Made by a program: the position numbers and the translations under genes. The notes beneath the pieces are model-generated. The model ran no database searches. It saw nothing but the letters and a program-made list of their open reading frames with translations, and was not told the DNA's origin. Below, one piece after another: positions 35,700 to 45,252 of a stretch of 64,000 nt of DNA; positions within the stretch are counted from its first letter, which is position 1, and every line of letters starts with the position of its first letter. The DNA comes from Longimycelium tulufanense (GTDB lineage Bacteria > Actinomycetota > Actinomycetes > Mycobacteriales > Pseudonocardiaceae): NCBI RefSeq assembly GCF_014645795.1, contig NZ_BMMK01000030.1, forward strand, positions 1,372 to 65,371, read 5' to 3'.

Positions 35700-36758
35700 T
35701 TGCCATATTCCCGGTTCTTCCGCAGAGGGCTGAAACGTGTCAGCGCGGCCCTTGGGATCGCGATCCTGGGTGTTGCGGGGTCGCTGACGCCGGCGCACGC
35801 GCAGCCGGGCGAAGCCGCATGCAAAGACCTGAACATTCCGGTGTCCATGGCGGCCCAGCAGGAGACCATGTACGGCAAGCTGTGCGTGCCCCACGGCGGT
35901 ACGAGCACCGTGCAGCTCCTGATCCCGGGTGGTACCTACAACAGCACCTACTGGGATCCGCCACCAACGCCGGGTGTGCACTCCTACCGTGCGGCGATGA
36001 ATAAGGCCGGGCACGCCACACTCACCGTGGACCGGGTTGGTACCGGACGTAGCTCGAAGCCGCCGAGCCTGCTGCTGACCGCCATGAACCAGGCCAATGC
36101 AATGCACCAGGCCATCCAGAAACTGCGTTCGGGCGAGTTCGGCCACAGGTTCGACAAGGTGATCATCGGTGGTCACTCGCTCGGCTCGGCGATCAGCATC
36201 ATCGAGGCGGCCACCTACCAGGACGTCGACGGTGTGATCGTGACCGGTATGGCCCACAAACTCGCGATCGTGGACGTCGTCAAGGACGGTTTCCTGAACT
36301 TCTACCCCGCGACATTGGACGCCAAGTTCGGTGACCGGGTGCTCGATCCCGGGTATCTGACGACGCGGCCCGACACCCGATGGACCGCCTTCCACCGCCC
36401 CGGCCCCGGGAACAACGGCGCCGTCGCGTTGGATGAGCGGACCAAGGACGTCTTCGCCACGACCGAGGCCCTCGACGGGATCGGCGTCGGGATCTTCAGT
36501 CCGCACTCAAGGAACATCAAGGCGCCGGTCATCCTCGTGATGTCAGATGGTGATCCGTTCTTCTGCGGCGTGTTGGGCGTCAACTGCTCCTCGGCCCAGA
36601 CGTTGCTCCAGGACGAGCTCCCCAACTACGCGCCCGAGGCCCGCCTCCAGACCTACCTGCTGCCCGGCAATTTCGGGCACTCCTTCAACTACGCCCCGAA
36701 CGCCGGCCTCTACCACGAGGTCGTCGCGCAGTGGGCGGACAACATGGTCGGTCACTGA
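35700..36758 (+). CDS. Secreted alpha/beta hydrolase
   Basis: 352 residues. Signal peptide with core VSAALGIAILGVAGSLT, cleavage near AHA-Q. Nucleophile elbow GGHSLGS (Ser about 160), VDRVGTGRSS oxyanion region, C-terminal GHSF His. TTG start at 35700 is chosen because GGAGGT lies seven bases upstream, ahead of in-frame GTGs. Likely co-transcribed with the P450. Substrate unknown. Confidence 0.85.
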   Translation: MPYSRFFRRGLKRVSAALGIAILGVAGSLTPAHAQPGEAACKDLNIPVSMAAQQETMYGKLCVPHGGTSTVQLLIPGGTYNSTYWDPPPTPGVHSYRAAMNKAGHATLTVDRVGTGRSSKPPSLLLTAMNQANAMHQAIQKLRSGEFGHRFDKVIIGGHSLGSAISIIEAATYQDVDGVIVTGMAHKLAIVDVVKDGFLNFYPATLDAKFGDRVLDPGYLTTRPDTRWTAFHRPGPGNNGAVALDERTKDVFATTEALDGIGVGIFSPHSRNIKAPVILVMSDGDPFFCGVLGVNCSSAQTLLQDELPNYAPEARLQTYLLPGNFGHSFNYAPNAGLYHEVVAQWADNMVGH

Positions 36759-37025
36759 CCCGCGACGGCTGTGCTGCCCCGGCCCTGGATAGGTCACCGT
36801 GAACTATCCAGGGCCGGTGTCGTCACGGCCACCAGCGGTAACGCTCTAACCTGCATTCCCTTCTTTTCGGTCATCCGCAACACGTGCCGCCGTCGAATCG
36901 CGAAGGATTATCCAGTTTCGAATTATTGCTGCTCCATCCGGGTGGATACTTCTTGCGATCCTCATTCCTTGATGTTTCGCTGTCAGCGCCGATCAGGTGC
37001 GACGAACCGTGGAAGGAGTTTTACT

Positions 37026-37616
37026 GTGCGACCTGCCGCACTCGTTCATGCCATGACCTCAATCAACCGGGGGAGACGGCAAAAGCTGGGCTCCAGGCGG
37101 AGAACCGCTCTTCTTGCCGCGCTTTTGTCGGTGTTCCTTCTTCCGGTCGGAGCTGTCCCCGCGCAGGCGGAGGTTGGCGACCTGAAGTGTGACAGCGAGT
37201 TCACCTTCACCTTCACGCCGCCACTGGTAGCCGGCGGAACGAGTAGCGCGGCTGGCTCTGCCGAGCTCTTTGACTGTGTTTCGCCCAATGGCAAGCATGC
37301 CGCGCTGACGAGTGCGGATGGCGTGGCAGACTCCCAGGCGGACGGCGCCAAGGGGCCCAATCCCTGCTCGTTGCAGTTCAAGATCGAAGGTGATGGGACC
37401 CTGAACTGGAACAACGGCGACACCAGCGACTTCCAGTTCAAGCTCTGGACCGAACCCGCCGCCATGAAGTTCGCCGCCGAGGTTGAGATCACCGGTGGCC
37501 GGATGCAGGGAGACAAGGTCATTGTCGTCACCGAGTCCCTGGACTGGAACAAGGACGACTGCATGAGTGCGGGGCTGAAGTACCTCAAGGGTGAGAACCA
37601 TCTGCTGTTCGGTTGA
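37026..37616 (+). CDS. Secreted protein of unknown function
   Basis: 196 residues. GTG start with AAGGAG eight bases upstream. Long basic n-region (RGRRQKLGSRRR), hydrophobic core TALLAALLSVFLLPVGA, cleavage near AQA-E. Mature part of about 150 residues has four Cys and beta-rich composition (KCDSEFTFTF, NPCSLQFKIEG, LDWNKDDC). No family recognised. Upstream DNA (36800-37020) is visibly AT-richer than the rest of the window. Confidence 0.75.
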   Translation: MRPAALVHAMTSINRGRRQKLGSRRRTALLAALLSVFLLPVGAVPAQAEVGDLKCDSEFTFTFTPPLVAGGTSSAAGSAELFDCVSPNGKHAALTSADGVADSQADGAKGPNPCSLQFKIEGDGTLNWNNGDTSDFQFKLWTEPAAMKFAAEVEITGGRMQGDKVIVVTESLDWNKDDCMSAGLKYLKGENHLLFG

Positions 37617-38208
37617 GCCGCGCCCAGACCAGTTCCGACGACGGTGGCGCACTGATCAGGCTGTACCCGATGCGGCCTGCAGGTACGGCTCTCCCGTTGA
37701 CACCATCGGAGTCTTACCTCCGTAACACCGCTGAGGATCGTGTCATGCCGGTCGGACTGTTCCTGTGTCCGTGACGTCAGAGCGACCGAAATTCTCGGGA
37801 TTGTCCAGCCGGCCTCAACTGCTCGGCCAGGTTCGACGCGTGGTCTGTGTGCGGAATGGCCGGCTCGGACGGTGAGTTCCTTGTGGCTGTGCCAGAAACG
37901 ATCGCCCCCGGTGGGTTGCCACCGGGGGCGATCCGTGTTCGGGGAGTGATGGTTCAGAGTTGCCGGGAACGCGTCCCGGCGTGCGCCCAGCCCACTGATC
38001 GTGGACCGTGGCGCGCAACGCGGGCGACTGACACCCGAGATCCAACGGTCAGCCGGGCAGGTCGAGGCCCCTCCGTACGCGCTCCCCGAACATGTCGGGA
38101 CGGTGCACCCAGATGGTGGCCAGCCAACACATCATGGTCAGCGGCCGCAGCGGGGTCGCTGACAGCCAGCTGACCATCGGGAGTCGACAGACCCTCCGTG
38201 TACGGCTC
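37617..38208. other. 592-base gap between the secreted protein gene and phoU
   Basis: No credible gene seen on either strand. It contains one strong hairpin (37900-37933); otherwise nothing recognised. Marks the right edge of the accessory block. Confidence 0.5.
37900..37933. terminator. 15-bp perfect hairpin
   Basis: Arms 37900-37914 and 37919-37933, loop GTTG. 284 bases downstream of the secreted-protein gene and 276 bases beyond the phoU stop on the other strand; could serve either. Confidence 0.6.
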
Positions 38209-38862
38209 TCAGACCTCCGCACCGGGCATCTTGCCGGTGACGACGAAGACCATCCGTCGGGCAACCGAGACCGAGTGGTCGGCGAAGCGCTCGTAGAAGC
38301 GGCCCAGCAGCGTCACGTCGACGGCCGCGGCGGTCCCGTGCGGCCACTCGCGGTCCATCAGCACCGAGAACAGGTGCTTGTGCAGGTCGTCCATCGCGTC
38401 GTCCTCGTCCTCCATCTGACGCGCGATGTCGATGTCCTTGGTGCGGATCACCTGCTCGGCACGGCGAGCGAGGTGCACCGCGACCCGCCCCATCTCGGCG
38501 AAGGTCCCCCGCACCTGCTCGGGTAGCACCGGCTGCGGGTGCCGGCGCCGGGCCGTCTTGGCCACGTGCTGCGCGAGGTCGCCCATCCGCTCCAGGCTCT
38601 CGGCGGCGTGCAGCGCGGCGATCACCACCCGCAGGTCCGTGGCCACCGGGGACTGCAGGGCGAGCAACGCGAGGGCGTGTTCCTCGCACTTGGCGCGCTC
38701 GTCGTCGACCGCCTGGTCCTCGCCGATCACCTCCTCGGCAAGCGCCAAGTCGGCCTCCAGCAACGACCTTGTCGCCTTCTCCATGGCGACGGCGACCATG
38801 TCGCACATGACGGCCAGTGCACCGGCCAGGTGGTCGAGCTGTTCGTGGTAAGCCTCACGCAT
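38209..38862 (-). CDS. phoU: Phosphate signalling regulator PhoU (PhoY)
   Basis: 217 residues, two three-helix PhoU repeats. ESLERMGDLAQHVAK near 88-102 and GRFYERFADHSVSVARR near 188-204 are the metal-binding E/DxxxD motifs. Links the Pst transporter to the PhoR/PhoP system and to persistence in mycobacteria. ATG start. A PHO box lies 44-61 bases upstream, so phosphate control independent of pstS is likely. Equivalent of Rv0821c. Confidence 0.94.
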   Translation of the reverse strand: MREAYHEQLDHLAGALAVMCDMVAVAMEKATRSLLEADLALAEEVIGEDQAVDDERAKCEEHALALLALQSPVATDLRVVIAALHAAESLERMGDLAQHVAKTARRRHPQPVLPEQVRGTFAEMGRVAVHLARRAEQVIRTKDIDIARQMEDEDDAMDDLHKHLFSVLMDREWPHGTAAAVDVTLLGRFYERFADHSVSVARRMVFVVTGKMPGAEV

Positions 38863-38905
38863 GAGGCAACACTACGGGTGAGGAGTCGCGGAGACACCAT
38901 TCGTG

Positions 38906-38923
38906 GGTGAACGGAGGGTGAAT
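38906..38923 (-). promoter_or_regulatory. PHO box upstream of phoU
   Basis: On the minus strand ATTCACC (38917-38923) then GTTCACC (38906-38912), 11 bases apart. Located 44 bases before the phoU ATG, in the orientation of phoU transcription. Confidence 0.65.
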
Positions 38924-38977
38924 CGCGACCGTCCAGGTGGTATCTGCCCCCACGCCGAGCTGGGGTGCGGATGGTGC

Positions 38978-41707
38978 TCAGCCACACACCCCGGCGTCCG
39001 CGGCGTTGACGATCGACAGATCGCTGGGCAGCGGGTCCCCCGGCCTGTTCGTCCGCTGCTCGGCCCCGTTGTCCCCGCCGGCAGTGCCCGGCTTGACGAT
39101 CTTGTCGAAGTTCGGACCGAGCACCAGCTGGATCGCGCCACCCAGCGACGGATCCTCCTCCAGCACCGCACCGGGAACGGCCGAGGCCAGCGTCTGCGCC
39201 TTGTCCACAGTGACCCCGGAATGCCGGATCACGGTCTTACCGGTGGGATCTGCGTTGCGCTTGAGGACCACCATGAAACCCTGCTCCTGCAACGCCTTCG
39301 CGGCGCTGTCGGCCAGTCCGGCCCGGTCGGTCCCGTTGAGCACCTGCACCTTGACCGTCTTCGGGTCGACCGGCTTGCCGACCGCGGGGTTCGGCTGGGC
39401 CTGCGGGTTCGGCCGGCCCGCCGCGCCGGCTGCCGGCTTCTCCTGCGGCAGCGGCTTACCGTCGATGACCGCGTTGAACAACGCCTTGGTGTCGGCCTCC
39501 CGCATCACCTCGTTGCCCCGCGCGTTGGCGTCGCCCGTGGTGGGCACCCGGGTGAAGGTCACGCGGCCGGCGTCCAGTCCCTGCAGCGACTGTGCCAGCG
39601 GCATGAGCTGTTTCGGAGACACGTTCTCGCCGAAGGTGTTCCTACCGACCTCCTGCAGGAAACCGGTGAGCTTGCCCGGGGACAACAGCACCTGGGTGGA
39701 CATCACCTTGCGCAGCATCGCGGACATGAACCTCTGCTGGCGCTGGACCCGACCGTAGTCGGAGGTGGTGTCGTTGCTGAGGTAACGGGCGCGCACGTAG
39801 TTGAGCGACTGGTCGCCGTTGAGCACCTTCTTCCCGGGCTGGGGGAAGATCGGCCCGAGCTTGCGGTCGATCATCGGCTGCTCGATGCACAACTCCACGC
39901 CGCCGATCGCGTCCACCATGCCCTTGAAACCGTGGAACTCCACGCCCAGGAAGTGGTTGATCTTCAGGCCGGAAATCTTCTGCACCACCTGGGTCAGGCA
40001 CCTCGGCCCACCGAACCGGTACGCCTCGTTGAGCTTGGCGAACTGGCGCGGCTGGATCGTGCCCCCGGTGTAGCGCCCGGAGTCCGGGTCCCACGCCTCG
40101 CAGGGCGGCAGGGAGATCTCCAGGTCCCGCAGGAAGGAGACCAGCACGACGCGTTTCCGGTCGGCCGGAACGTGCGCCACGATCACGGTGTCCGCCCGCG
40201 CGCCCTCGGCGTCGTCGGTGGTGCCGACGTGGTCCTCGGGCCGGGCACCGGCGCGGGTGTCCGAACCCACCAGCAGGAAGTTCTCGGCGCCCTGCTGCTT
40301 CTCACGGTTGCGAATGTCCGCGGAGTCCTGGTTGAGCGCGGAGATCTCGCGGATCCCCATCCACTGCAGGCCACCCCAGCTCACCCCGGAGGCCACGAAC
40401 ACCAGCACGGCCGCCGCGATCGCGATGCCCCTGCCGATCAGGATGCCGCGTCGGCGACCGCCGCCGGCCGGCTCCGGCTCGGCCGGACCCGCGGGTGGCT
40501 CGTCACCGCCGTCGTCCCCGCCACCGCCGCCACCGGTGGCGGCGGCCGGGGCGCGGTCGGCGGACGGGATCACCTGCGTCTCACCGGCCGGGTCGTCCGG
40601 CGGGCGCGCGCTGCCGTCGTCCTCGCCCAGCTCCGGTTCGAGGTCCCGCTTGATGATCCGGGTCAGCGGCTGCAGCCGCTTGCGGCGCTTGCGTTCCTCG
40701 GCCAACGCCTCGTCGTGCACGGCGGAGAACCGGGCGAGTGTGGCGTCGATCTTCTTGCGCTGCTCGTCGCGCTCACCCTGGTCGGGGTCGGCGACCGCCG
40801 GCACCTCCTGGGTGACGTCCGCGCGTTCCTCGCCGGCGGGCGGCGGGACCGGTGCTGCCGGCCGCGGTAGCACCGGGTTGGCGTGGTTCTGCGGTCCGGC
40901 CGGCGGACGCTGTGGGGCGGGCGGTGTCTGTGGAGCCGGTCGCCGCGAGCGTTGCACCGACGGCGTCGGGTCCGCACCGTCGGGCACACCGGCAATCCCA
41001 CCTTCGGCGGGCGGGTTCGGGGGTGCCGGCCGGTCCCCCCGGGCGCCGGGTACGGGACGCGGTGGCACCTTTGCGGTGGGGCGCGGTCCGGTCCCCGGCG
41101 GGGCGGGACGGGGGAGATCGCCCCGGCTCGGTGCCTCCGGTCGTGGCGGTTTCGGCGGCTGCGGTTGAGGTTGTGCCGGTAGCTGCGGCTGGGGTTGCGG
41201 TGCCTGCGGTGGTCCCGGCCGTCGGACGGATCCGGTGTGTGTCGGGCCGGAACGAGCGGCCGGACCTGACGGAACAGCACCGGAAGCCGGTGCCTCCGGT
41301 GCGTTGCCCCGGTGCGTCATCGGGGGAGTGCCGGGCGTGGCCGGTGGTACCGGCGGCTTCCCCGGCCCGGGTTGACCGCCCGGAACGTTGCCCCGGCGAA
41401 CCCGGATGCCGGGCGGCCGGACCGATCGGCGAACCGGCGGGGCCGGCGGTGGCTCCGCGGCCGGCGTTTCCGGTTGGGGTTGCTTGGAGTCGCCGGCACG
41501 CCTGCCCCGCGAAGCAGGGGGAATCTGGTGCTGACCCGTGCCGTGCTTGGCGATCAGGTCGGAGACGCTCAGCCCACCCTCGTCGTCCAGCGAGCGGCGG
41601 CGCCGTCCCGCGGTACCGGGCTCGGCGTGACGGCGGGGGTCGCCGCCGTGGTCCTGGGACGGCTGGGAACGCCGGGGACCGATGCCGTCGCGCCCTTGGT
41701 CCGGCAC
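38978..41707 (-). CDS. LytR-CpsA-Psr (LCP) family cell-wall ligase with long N-terminal tail
   Basis: 909 residues. Cytoplasmic N-terminus of about 415 residues, mostly Pro/Gln/Ala/Arg low complexity (PQPQPQLPAQPQPQPPKPP region). Membrane helix about 418-440. LCP domain about 500-705 (RADTVIVAHVPADRKRVVLVSFLRDLEI region with pyrophosphate-binding Arg, NYVRARY). LytR_C domain about 780-866 (VKVQVLNGTDRAGLAD). Likely attaches arabinogalactan or teichoic-type polymers to peptidoglycan. GTG start. Equivalent of Rv0822c. Confidence 0.92.
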   Translation of the reverse strand: MPDQGRDGIGPRRSQPSQDHGGDPRRHAEPGTAGRRRRSLDDEGGLSVSDLIAKHGTGQHQIPPASRGRRAGDSKQPQPETPAAEPPPAPPVRRSVRPPGIRVRRGNVPGGQPGPGKPPVPPATPGTPPMTHRGNAPEAPASGAVPSGPAARSGPTHTGSVRRPGPPQAPQPQPQLPAQPQPQPPKPPRPEAPSRGDLPRPAPPGTGPRPTAKVPPRPVPGARGDRPAPPNPPAEGGIAGVPDGADPTPSVQRSRRPAPQTPPAPQRPPAGPQNHANPVLPRPAAPVPPPAGEERADVTQEVPAVADPDQGERDEQRKKIDATLARFSAVHDEALAEERKRRKRLQPLTRIIKRDLEPELGEDDGSARPPDDPAGETQVIPSADRAPAAATGGGGGGDDGGDEPPAGPAEPEPAGGGRRRGILIGRGIAIAAAVLVFVASGVSWGGLQWMGIREISALNQDSADIRNREKQQGAENFLLVGSDTRAGARPEDHVGTTDDAEGARADTVIVAHVPADRKRVVLVSFLRDLEISLPPCEAWDPDSGRYTGGTIQPRQFAKLNEAYRFGGPRCLTQVVQKISGLKINHFLGVEFHGFKGMVDAIGGVELCIEQPMIDRKLGPIFPQPGKKVLNGDQSLNYVRARYLSNDTTSDYGRVQRQQRFMSAMLRKVMSTQVLLSPGKLTGFLQEVGRNTFGENVSPKQLMPLAQSLQGLDAGRVTFTRVPTTGDANARGNEVMREADTKALFNAVIDGKPLPQEKPAAGAAGRPNPQAQPNPAVGKPVDPKTVKVQVLNGTDRAGLADSAAKALQEQGFMVVLKRNADPTGKTVIRHSGVTVDKAQTLASAVPGAVLEEDPSLGGAIQLVLGPNFDKIVKPGTAGGDNGAEQRTNRPGDPLPSDLSIVNAADAGVCG

Positions 41708-42041
41708 TCGGCCTCCCTTCCCTTCCCGTCATCCACTGTGGACGGTTTTGGTCCGGCACACCCGCCGTGCGCGGACACGGTGCCCGTCACCGTGCCGACA
41801 CCCGCGCCGGCGAGCAGTGACCGTACCGGTTGCGTCACGATCAGATCGCTTGACGGACGCGATAGTACGGCCGACGTCCACCACTGACGACCACCCATCG
41901 AATTTCCCTCACTTTGTTCGCGGGGAAACTCGGGGTGAACCGCGCCTTTCGGTGGAATCGGACCCGCCTGCCGGGGTAATCGATTCCGTGATCACCCGGC
42001 TACCGATCGTTCAACAGCTTCGGGGTGGAAACGTTCGGGAG
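41708..42041. other. Gap between the GGDEF gene and the LCP gene
   Basis: 334 bases, presumably the LCP promoter region. No gene or recognised operator; both flanking genes are on the minus strand. Confidence 0.4.
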
Positions 42042-42950
42042 TCAGTAACCAACCACCCGCGGCTCGGAGACCGCACGACGACCGGCGGCCGCGCCGGCCA
42101 GTCTCACTCGACCGTTGTGCCGGTAGGCAACGGCGTTGCGGCCCGACCGCTTGGCCGCGTACAGCAGGCCATCGGCTTGCAGCAGGGTCTGCTCGGGACC
42201 GTTGGGCGCACGGTTGGAGGGCGCGCTGTGCGCGAGCCCGATGCTGACCGTGACGCGGAGTCCGGGACCGAGCTGTTGCCATGGGTAGTGCTCGACCCGC
42301 GCCCGCGCCGCGTCGCACACGGCCACCGCGGTGGAGGCGTCGATGCCCGGCAGCACGAGCACGAACTCCTCACCGCCGTAACGCGCGCAGAACGCGCCCT
42401 CGGGTAGCCCGTCCTGCAGCAGCTCCACCACCCGTTGCAGGACGCGGTCCCCCACAAGGTGGCCGAAGGTGTCGTTGACCTGCTTGAACCAGTCCAGGTC
42501 GACCAGGGCCAGGCCGAGGCCGGTCGGGTGCGCGGCCTGCTCGGCCAGCAGGCCGACCAGCCGCTGGTCCAGGTAGCGCCGGTTGTAGCTGGCGGTCAGG
42601 CTGTCCCGCAGGCTCTGCTCGCGGGCCTCGGCGTGCTCCCGGCGCAGCCGGTCCACCTCGCGGCGCAGCTGCTCGGGCACGTGCGGCGGCTCGGTCTGGT
42701 CGGCGTAGAGCAGGTCCAGCGCCGAGCGCAGGTGCTGGTAGGCCTGCCGCCACTGGCCACGTGAGGCCAGCAGGGCGGCGATCGACTCGTGGAGCTGGAT
42801 GAGCCCCGAGCCGTCGGCCTCCCGGGCGACGGGGTGGGCGGCGCCGCCGGCGCGCGGTGCGACGGGAGCCGGGTGGGCCGGCCGCGCGGTCGGCTCCGGG
42901 CCGTTCTGCACGCCGTCCGGGTCGGCGACGTCTGGTCGCAGTGCGGTCAC
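42042..42950 (-). CDS. GGDEF-domain diguanylate cyclase
   Basis: 302 residues. N-terminal ~95 residues unstructured or helical, coiled region LRREVDRLRREHAEAREQSL, then the GGDEF domain (about 130-290) with the signature GGEEF near 192 and D-x-D-W-F substrate loop VDLDWFKQVND. An active cyclase is predicted (GGEEF intact). No RxxD inhibitory site seen before it. GTG at 42950 with GGGAGG upstream; the frame opens at 43061. Confidence 0.9.
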   Translation of the reverse strand: MTALRPDVADPDGVQNGPEPTARPAHPAPVAPRAGGAAHPVAREADGSGLIQLHESIAALLASRGQWRQAYQHLRSALDLLYADQTEPPHVPEQLRREVDRLRREHAEAREQSLRDSLTASYNRRYLDQRLVGLLAEQAAHPTGLGLALVDLDWFKQVNDTFGHLVGDRVLQRVVELLQDGLPEGAFCARYGGEEFVLVLPGIDASTAVAVCDAARARVEHYPWQQLGPGLRVTVSIGLAHSAPSNRAPNGPEQTLLQADGLLYAAKRSGRNAVAYRHNGRVRLAGAAAGRRAVSEPRVVGY

Positions 42951-43287
42951 CGCTCTCACCTCCCTACGTCCGTGGTGTCGTCGATTGAGACTCCTCGCTT
43001 GAGACAGCGGCACGCGGGCGTGCCGGATTTCCCTCGACCGGTTGACGTCCCGCTGCTCCAAAACGGTGACGGAGAGTGATCTGTCTCAACCTTGGTTTGT
43101 GTACCGGTGCCCGGTTGGGCGGCCAAGCGGTTTCGGTCGAACCCACCCACTCGGACCAGCTCCCCCGTGACCACGGTCACCGCCACTCTTCTGATGTGTC
43201 AAGGATCACGAGGCCGATTCGGCCACGATGACGAGTCTGGGTTACCCATCGGGGTCCGGTTCGGACGGTGCCGGTGGCCGGCGGTGC
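42951..43287. other. Non-coding gap upstream of the GGDEF gene
   Basis: 337 bases between the minus-strand lipoprotein stop and the GGDEF start. Nothing recognised. Confidence 0.4.
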
Positions 43288-43746
43288 TCAGTCCGGGCAC
43301 GGGGCGAATCCGTACGTCGCTCCATCGAGGATCACGACGTGTTTTGACCCGATCTGGTTACTGAGCGTGGTATCGCCCCGGTGGGCGGAGAGGGCCGCGG
43401 CCACGACGTGCACGGCGCCACGCGGCGGTCTCCAGGCCCCAGGTGGCCGCCACGTCGGGTCGGGTCGCGCGGTCGACATCGCCGGTCGCATCTGGACCGT
43501 GAGCCCGCGCAGGTCGCACATTCGGTCGATGAAGTCGGGGTGTTGCGTGCGGCGGAAGAACTCGGCCTGCGCGGCGCTGCCCAGCGCCGCCGCGTCGTTG
43601 ACCTCCGCGAAGTACCGCGTGACGAGCTGGCGATCCGCCTCGCTGAGCCCGGCGGGCCGCGGGGTCCCGGCCACCGTGCACGCGGTGAGGGCGAGGCTGG
43701 ACGCAAGCAGGAGAACCAGCCGTTTCGCCCGCACCACCAATACCAT
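43288..43746 (-). CDS. Small lipoprotein of unknown function
   Basis: 152 residues. Lipobox LALTAC near residue 23, then VAGTPRPAGLSEADRQLV, a pattern common in actinobacterial lipoproteins. About 65-130 holds QHPDFIDRMCDLRG and a C-terminal FAPCPD. Two late Cys could pair. ATG chosen; a GTG one codon earlier is possible. The 262 bases beyond it to Dus are non-coding. Confidence 0.75.
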   Translation of the reverse strand: MVLVVRAKRLVLLLASSLALTACTVAGTPRPAGLSEADRQLVTRYFAEVNDAAALGSAAQAEFFRRTQHPDFIDRMCDLRGLTVQMRPAMSTARPDPTWRPPGAWRPPRGAVHVVAAALSAHRGDTTLSNQIGSKHVVILDGATYGFAPCPD

Positions 43747-44008
43747 CACCCTGTCTTTTCACAGTCTTGTCACGACGTCCGCACGGCATCTCGCCGCAGC
43801 GTCGGGTGTGCGCGGAGTCCCGTCGACAGAGCCCTTTCCGCTGGGTCCCGACGATGGGGTCCCGGCGGTTGGCGCCCGCCTCGTCACTGCTGGGCAAGGA
43901 TCCCGTCCGGTAGCCGCCATCCTCACCCGGACTCGGGCGGTGAGCCTGTCGGCGCACACCCGTCGTTGCCGCCGGGACACCGGCCCAGCGTTCGTGGTCG
44001 GCCGGGCA

Positions 44009-45178
44009 TCAGCCGCCGGAGTGGTCCAGCTCCGCGCCGGCCGGCACCGTCTCGTCCTCGGGGTCGTCCAGCCAGCCCTCCGGCAACACCACCCGGCCTG
44101 GCGAGCCCTGCCGGCCGCGCGGCCCTTCGGCGTCGGGCGGGAAGGGCGCGTCGTGGTCCAGCTCGGCGAGCAGGTCGTCCAGCTCCACCAGACCGCTGAC
44201 CAGGCCGAAGTGCTGCCGCAGCTCCGAGCCCACCGGGAAGCCCCGCAGGTACCAGGCCATGTGCTTGCGCAGGTCGCGGATGCCCTTCTCCGGGCCCAGG
44301 TGCGCGATGAGCAGCTCGGCGTGGCGGCGCAGCACCCGGGCCACCTCGCCCAGTGGCGGTCCGGGTGGGACCGGCTCGCCGGCGAACGCGGCCTGCAGGT
44401 CGCGGAACAGCCATGGCCGGCCCAGGCAGCCCCGGCCCACCACGACACCGTCGCATCCTGTCTCGCGCACCATCCGCAGCGCGTCCTCGGCGGCGAAGAT
44501 GTCGCCATTGCCCAGCACCGGGATCGTGGTGACGGCTTCCTTCAGGCGCGCGATCGCGGGCCAGTCCGCCTGGCCGGAGTACCGCTGTGCGGCGGTGCGT
44601 CCGTGCAGGGCGACCGCGGCGGCGCCCTCGGCTTCGGCGATCCGGCCCGCGTCCAGATACGTGCGATGGTCGTCGTCAATGCCGATACGGAACTTGACCG
44701 TCACCGGAATACCCGCCGGCTCGGCCGCGCGCACCATCTCGCGCACGATGGCGCCGAACAACCTCCGCTTGTAGGGCAGCGCGGCCCCGCCGCCCTTGCG
44801 GGTGATTTTCGGCACAGGGCAACCGAAGTTGGTGTCGATGTGATCGGCGAGTCCCTCGTCGACGATCATCCGCACCGCCGCGCCCATGGTCTTCGGAGCG
44901 ACCCCGTACAGCTGCATGGACCGGGGGTGCTCACCCTCGCCGAAGGCGATCATTCGCATGGTTTTCGGGTCGCGTTCGACCACGGCCCGCGAAGTGATCA
45001 TTTCGCAGACGTAGAGCGAGGTGCGGCTACCGAACTCCCGGCAGAGCTGCCGGAAGGCCAGGTTGGTGATGCCGGCCATCGGGGCGAGCACGACCGCCGG
45101 GTCGACCTGGTAGGGGCCGATCCGTAGTGGCGCGGTGCGGGTGGCCGGGGCTGAGGTGGTGCTGAGCATCGCTCCCAT
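44009..45178 (-). CDS. dusB: tRNA-dihydrouridine synthase (DusB type)
   Basis: 389 residues. FMN TIM barrel with VVLAPMAGITNLAFRQLC near 30, catalytic Cys120 in NFGCPVPKITRKGGG, FMN-phosphate region LGNGDIFAAEDALRM and GRGCLGRPWLF. The C-terminal helical domain recognises tRNA. Reduces uridine to dihydrouridine using NADPH. ATG at 45178 or 45169 are both possible. Equivalent of Rv0823c. Divergent from the next lipoprotein gene. Confidence 0.93.
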   Translation of the reverse strand: MGAMLSTTSAPATRTAPLRIGPYQVDPAVVLAPMAGITNLAFRQLCREFGSRTSLYVCEMITSRAVVERDPKTMRMIAFGEGEHPRSMQLYGVAPKTMGAAVRMIVDEGLADHIDTNFGCPVPKITRKGGGAALPYKRRLFGAIVREMVRAAEPAGIPVTVKFRIGIDDDHRTYLDAGRIAEAEGAAAVALHGRTAAQRYSGQADWPAIARLKEAVTTIPVLGNGDIFAAEDALRMVRETGCDGVVVGRGCLGRPWLFRDLQAAFAGEPVPPGPPLGEVARVLRRHAELLIAHLGPEKGIRDLRKHMAWYLRGFPVGSELRQHFGLVSGLVELDDLLAELDHDAPFPPDAEGPRGRQGSPGRVVLPEGWLDDPEDETVPAGAELDHSGG

Positions 45179-45252
45179 TGTCCCCGACACCCGGATATCA
45201 CCCACCCGTGTCGGGTGTGAGCTGCCAGGATGCCGGGACCAAAGGGGGTGCC

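Noticed and set aside
37740-37949. Small plus-strand ORF in the gap before phoU
   Set aside because: No ribosome site, poor codon bias and it runs through a hairpin.
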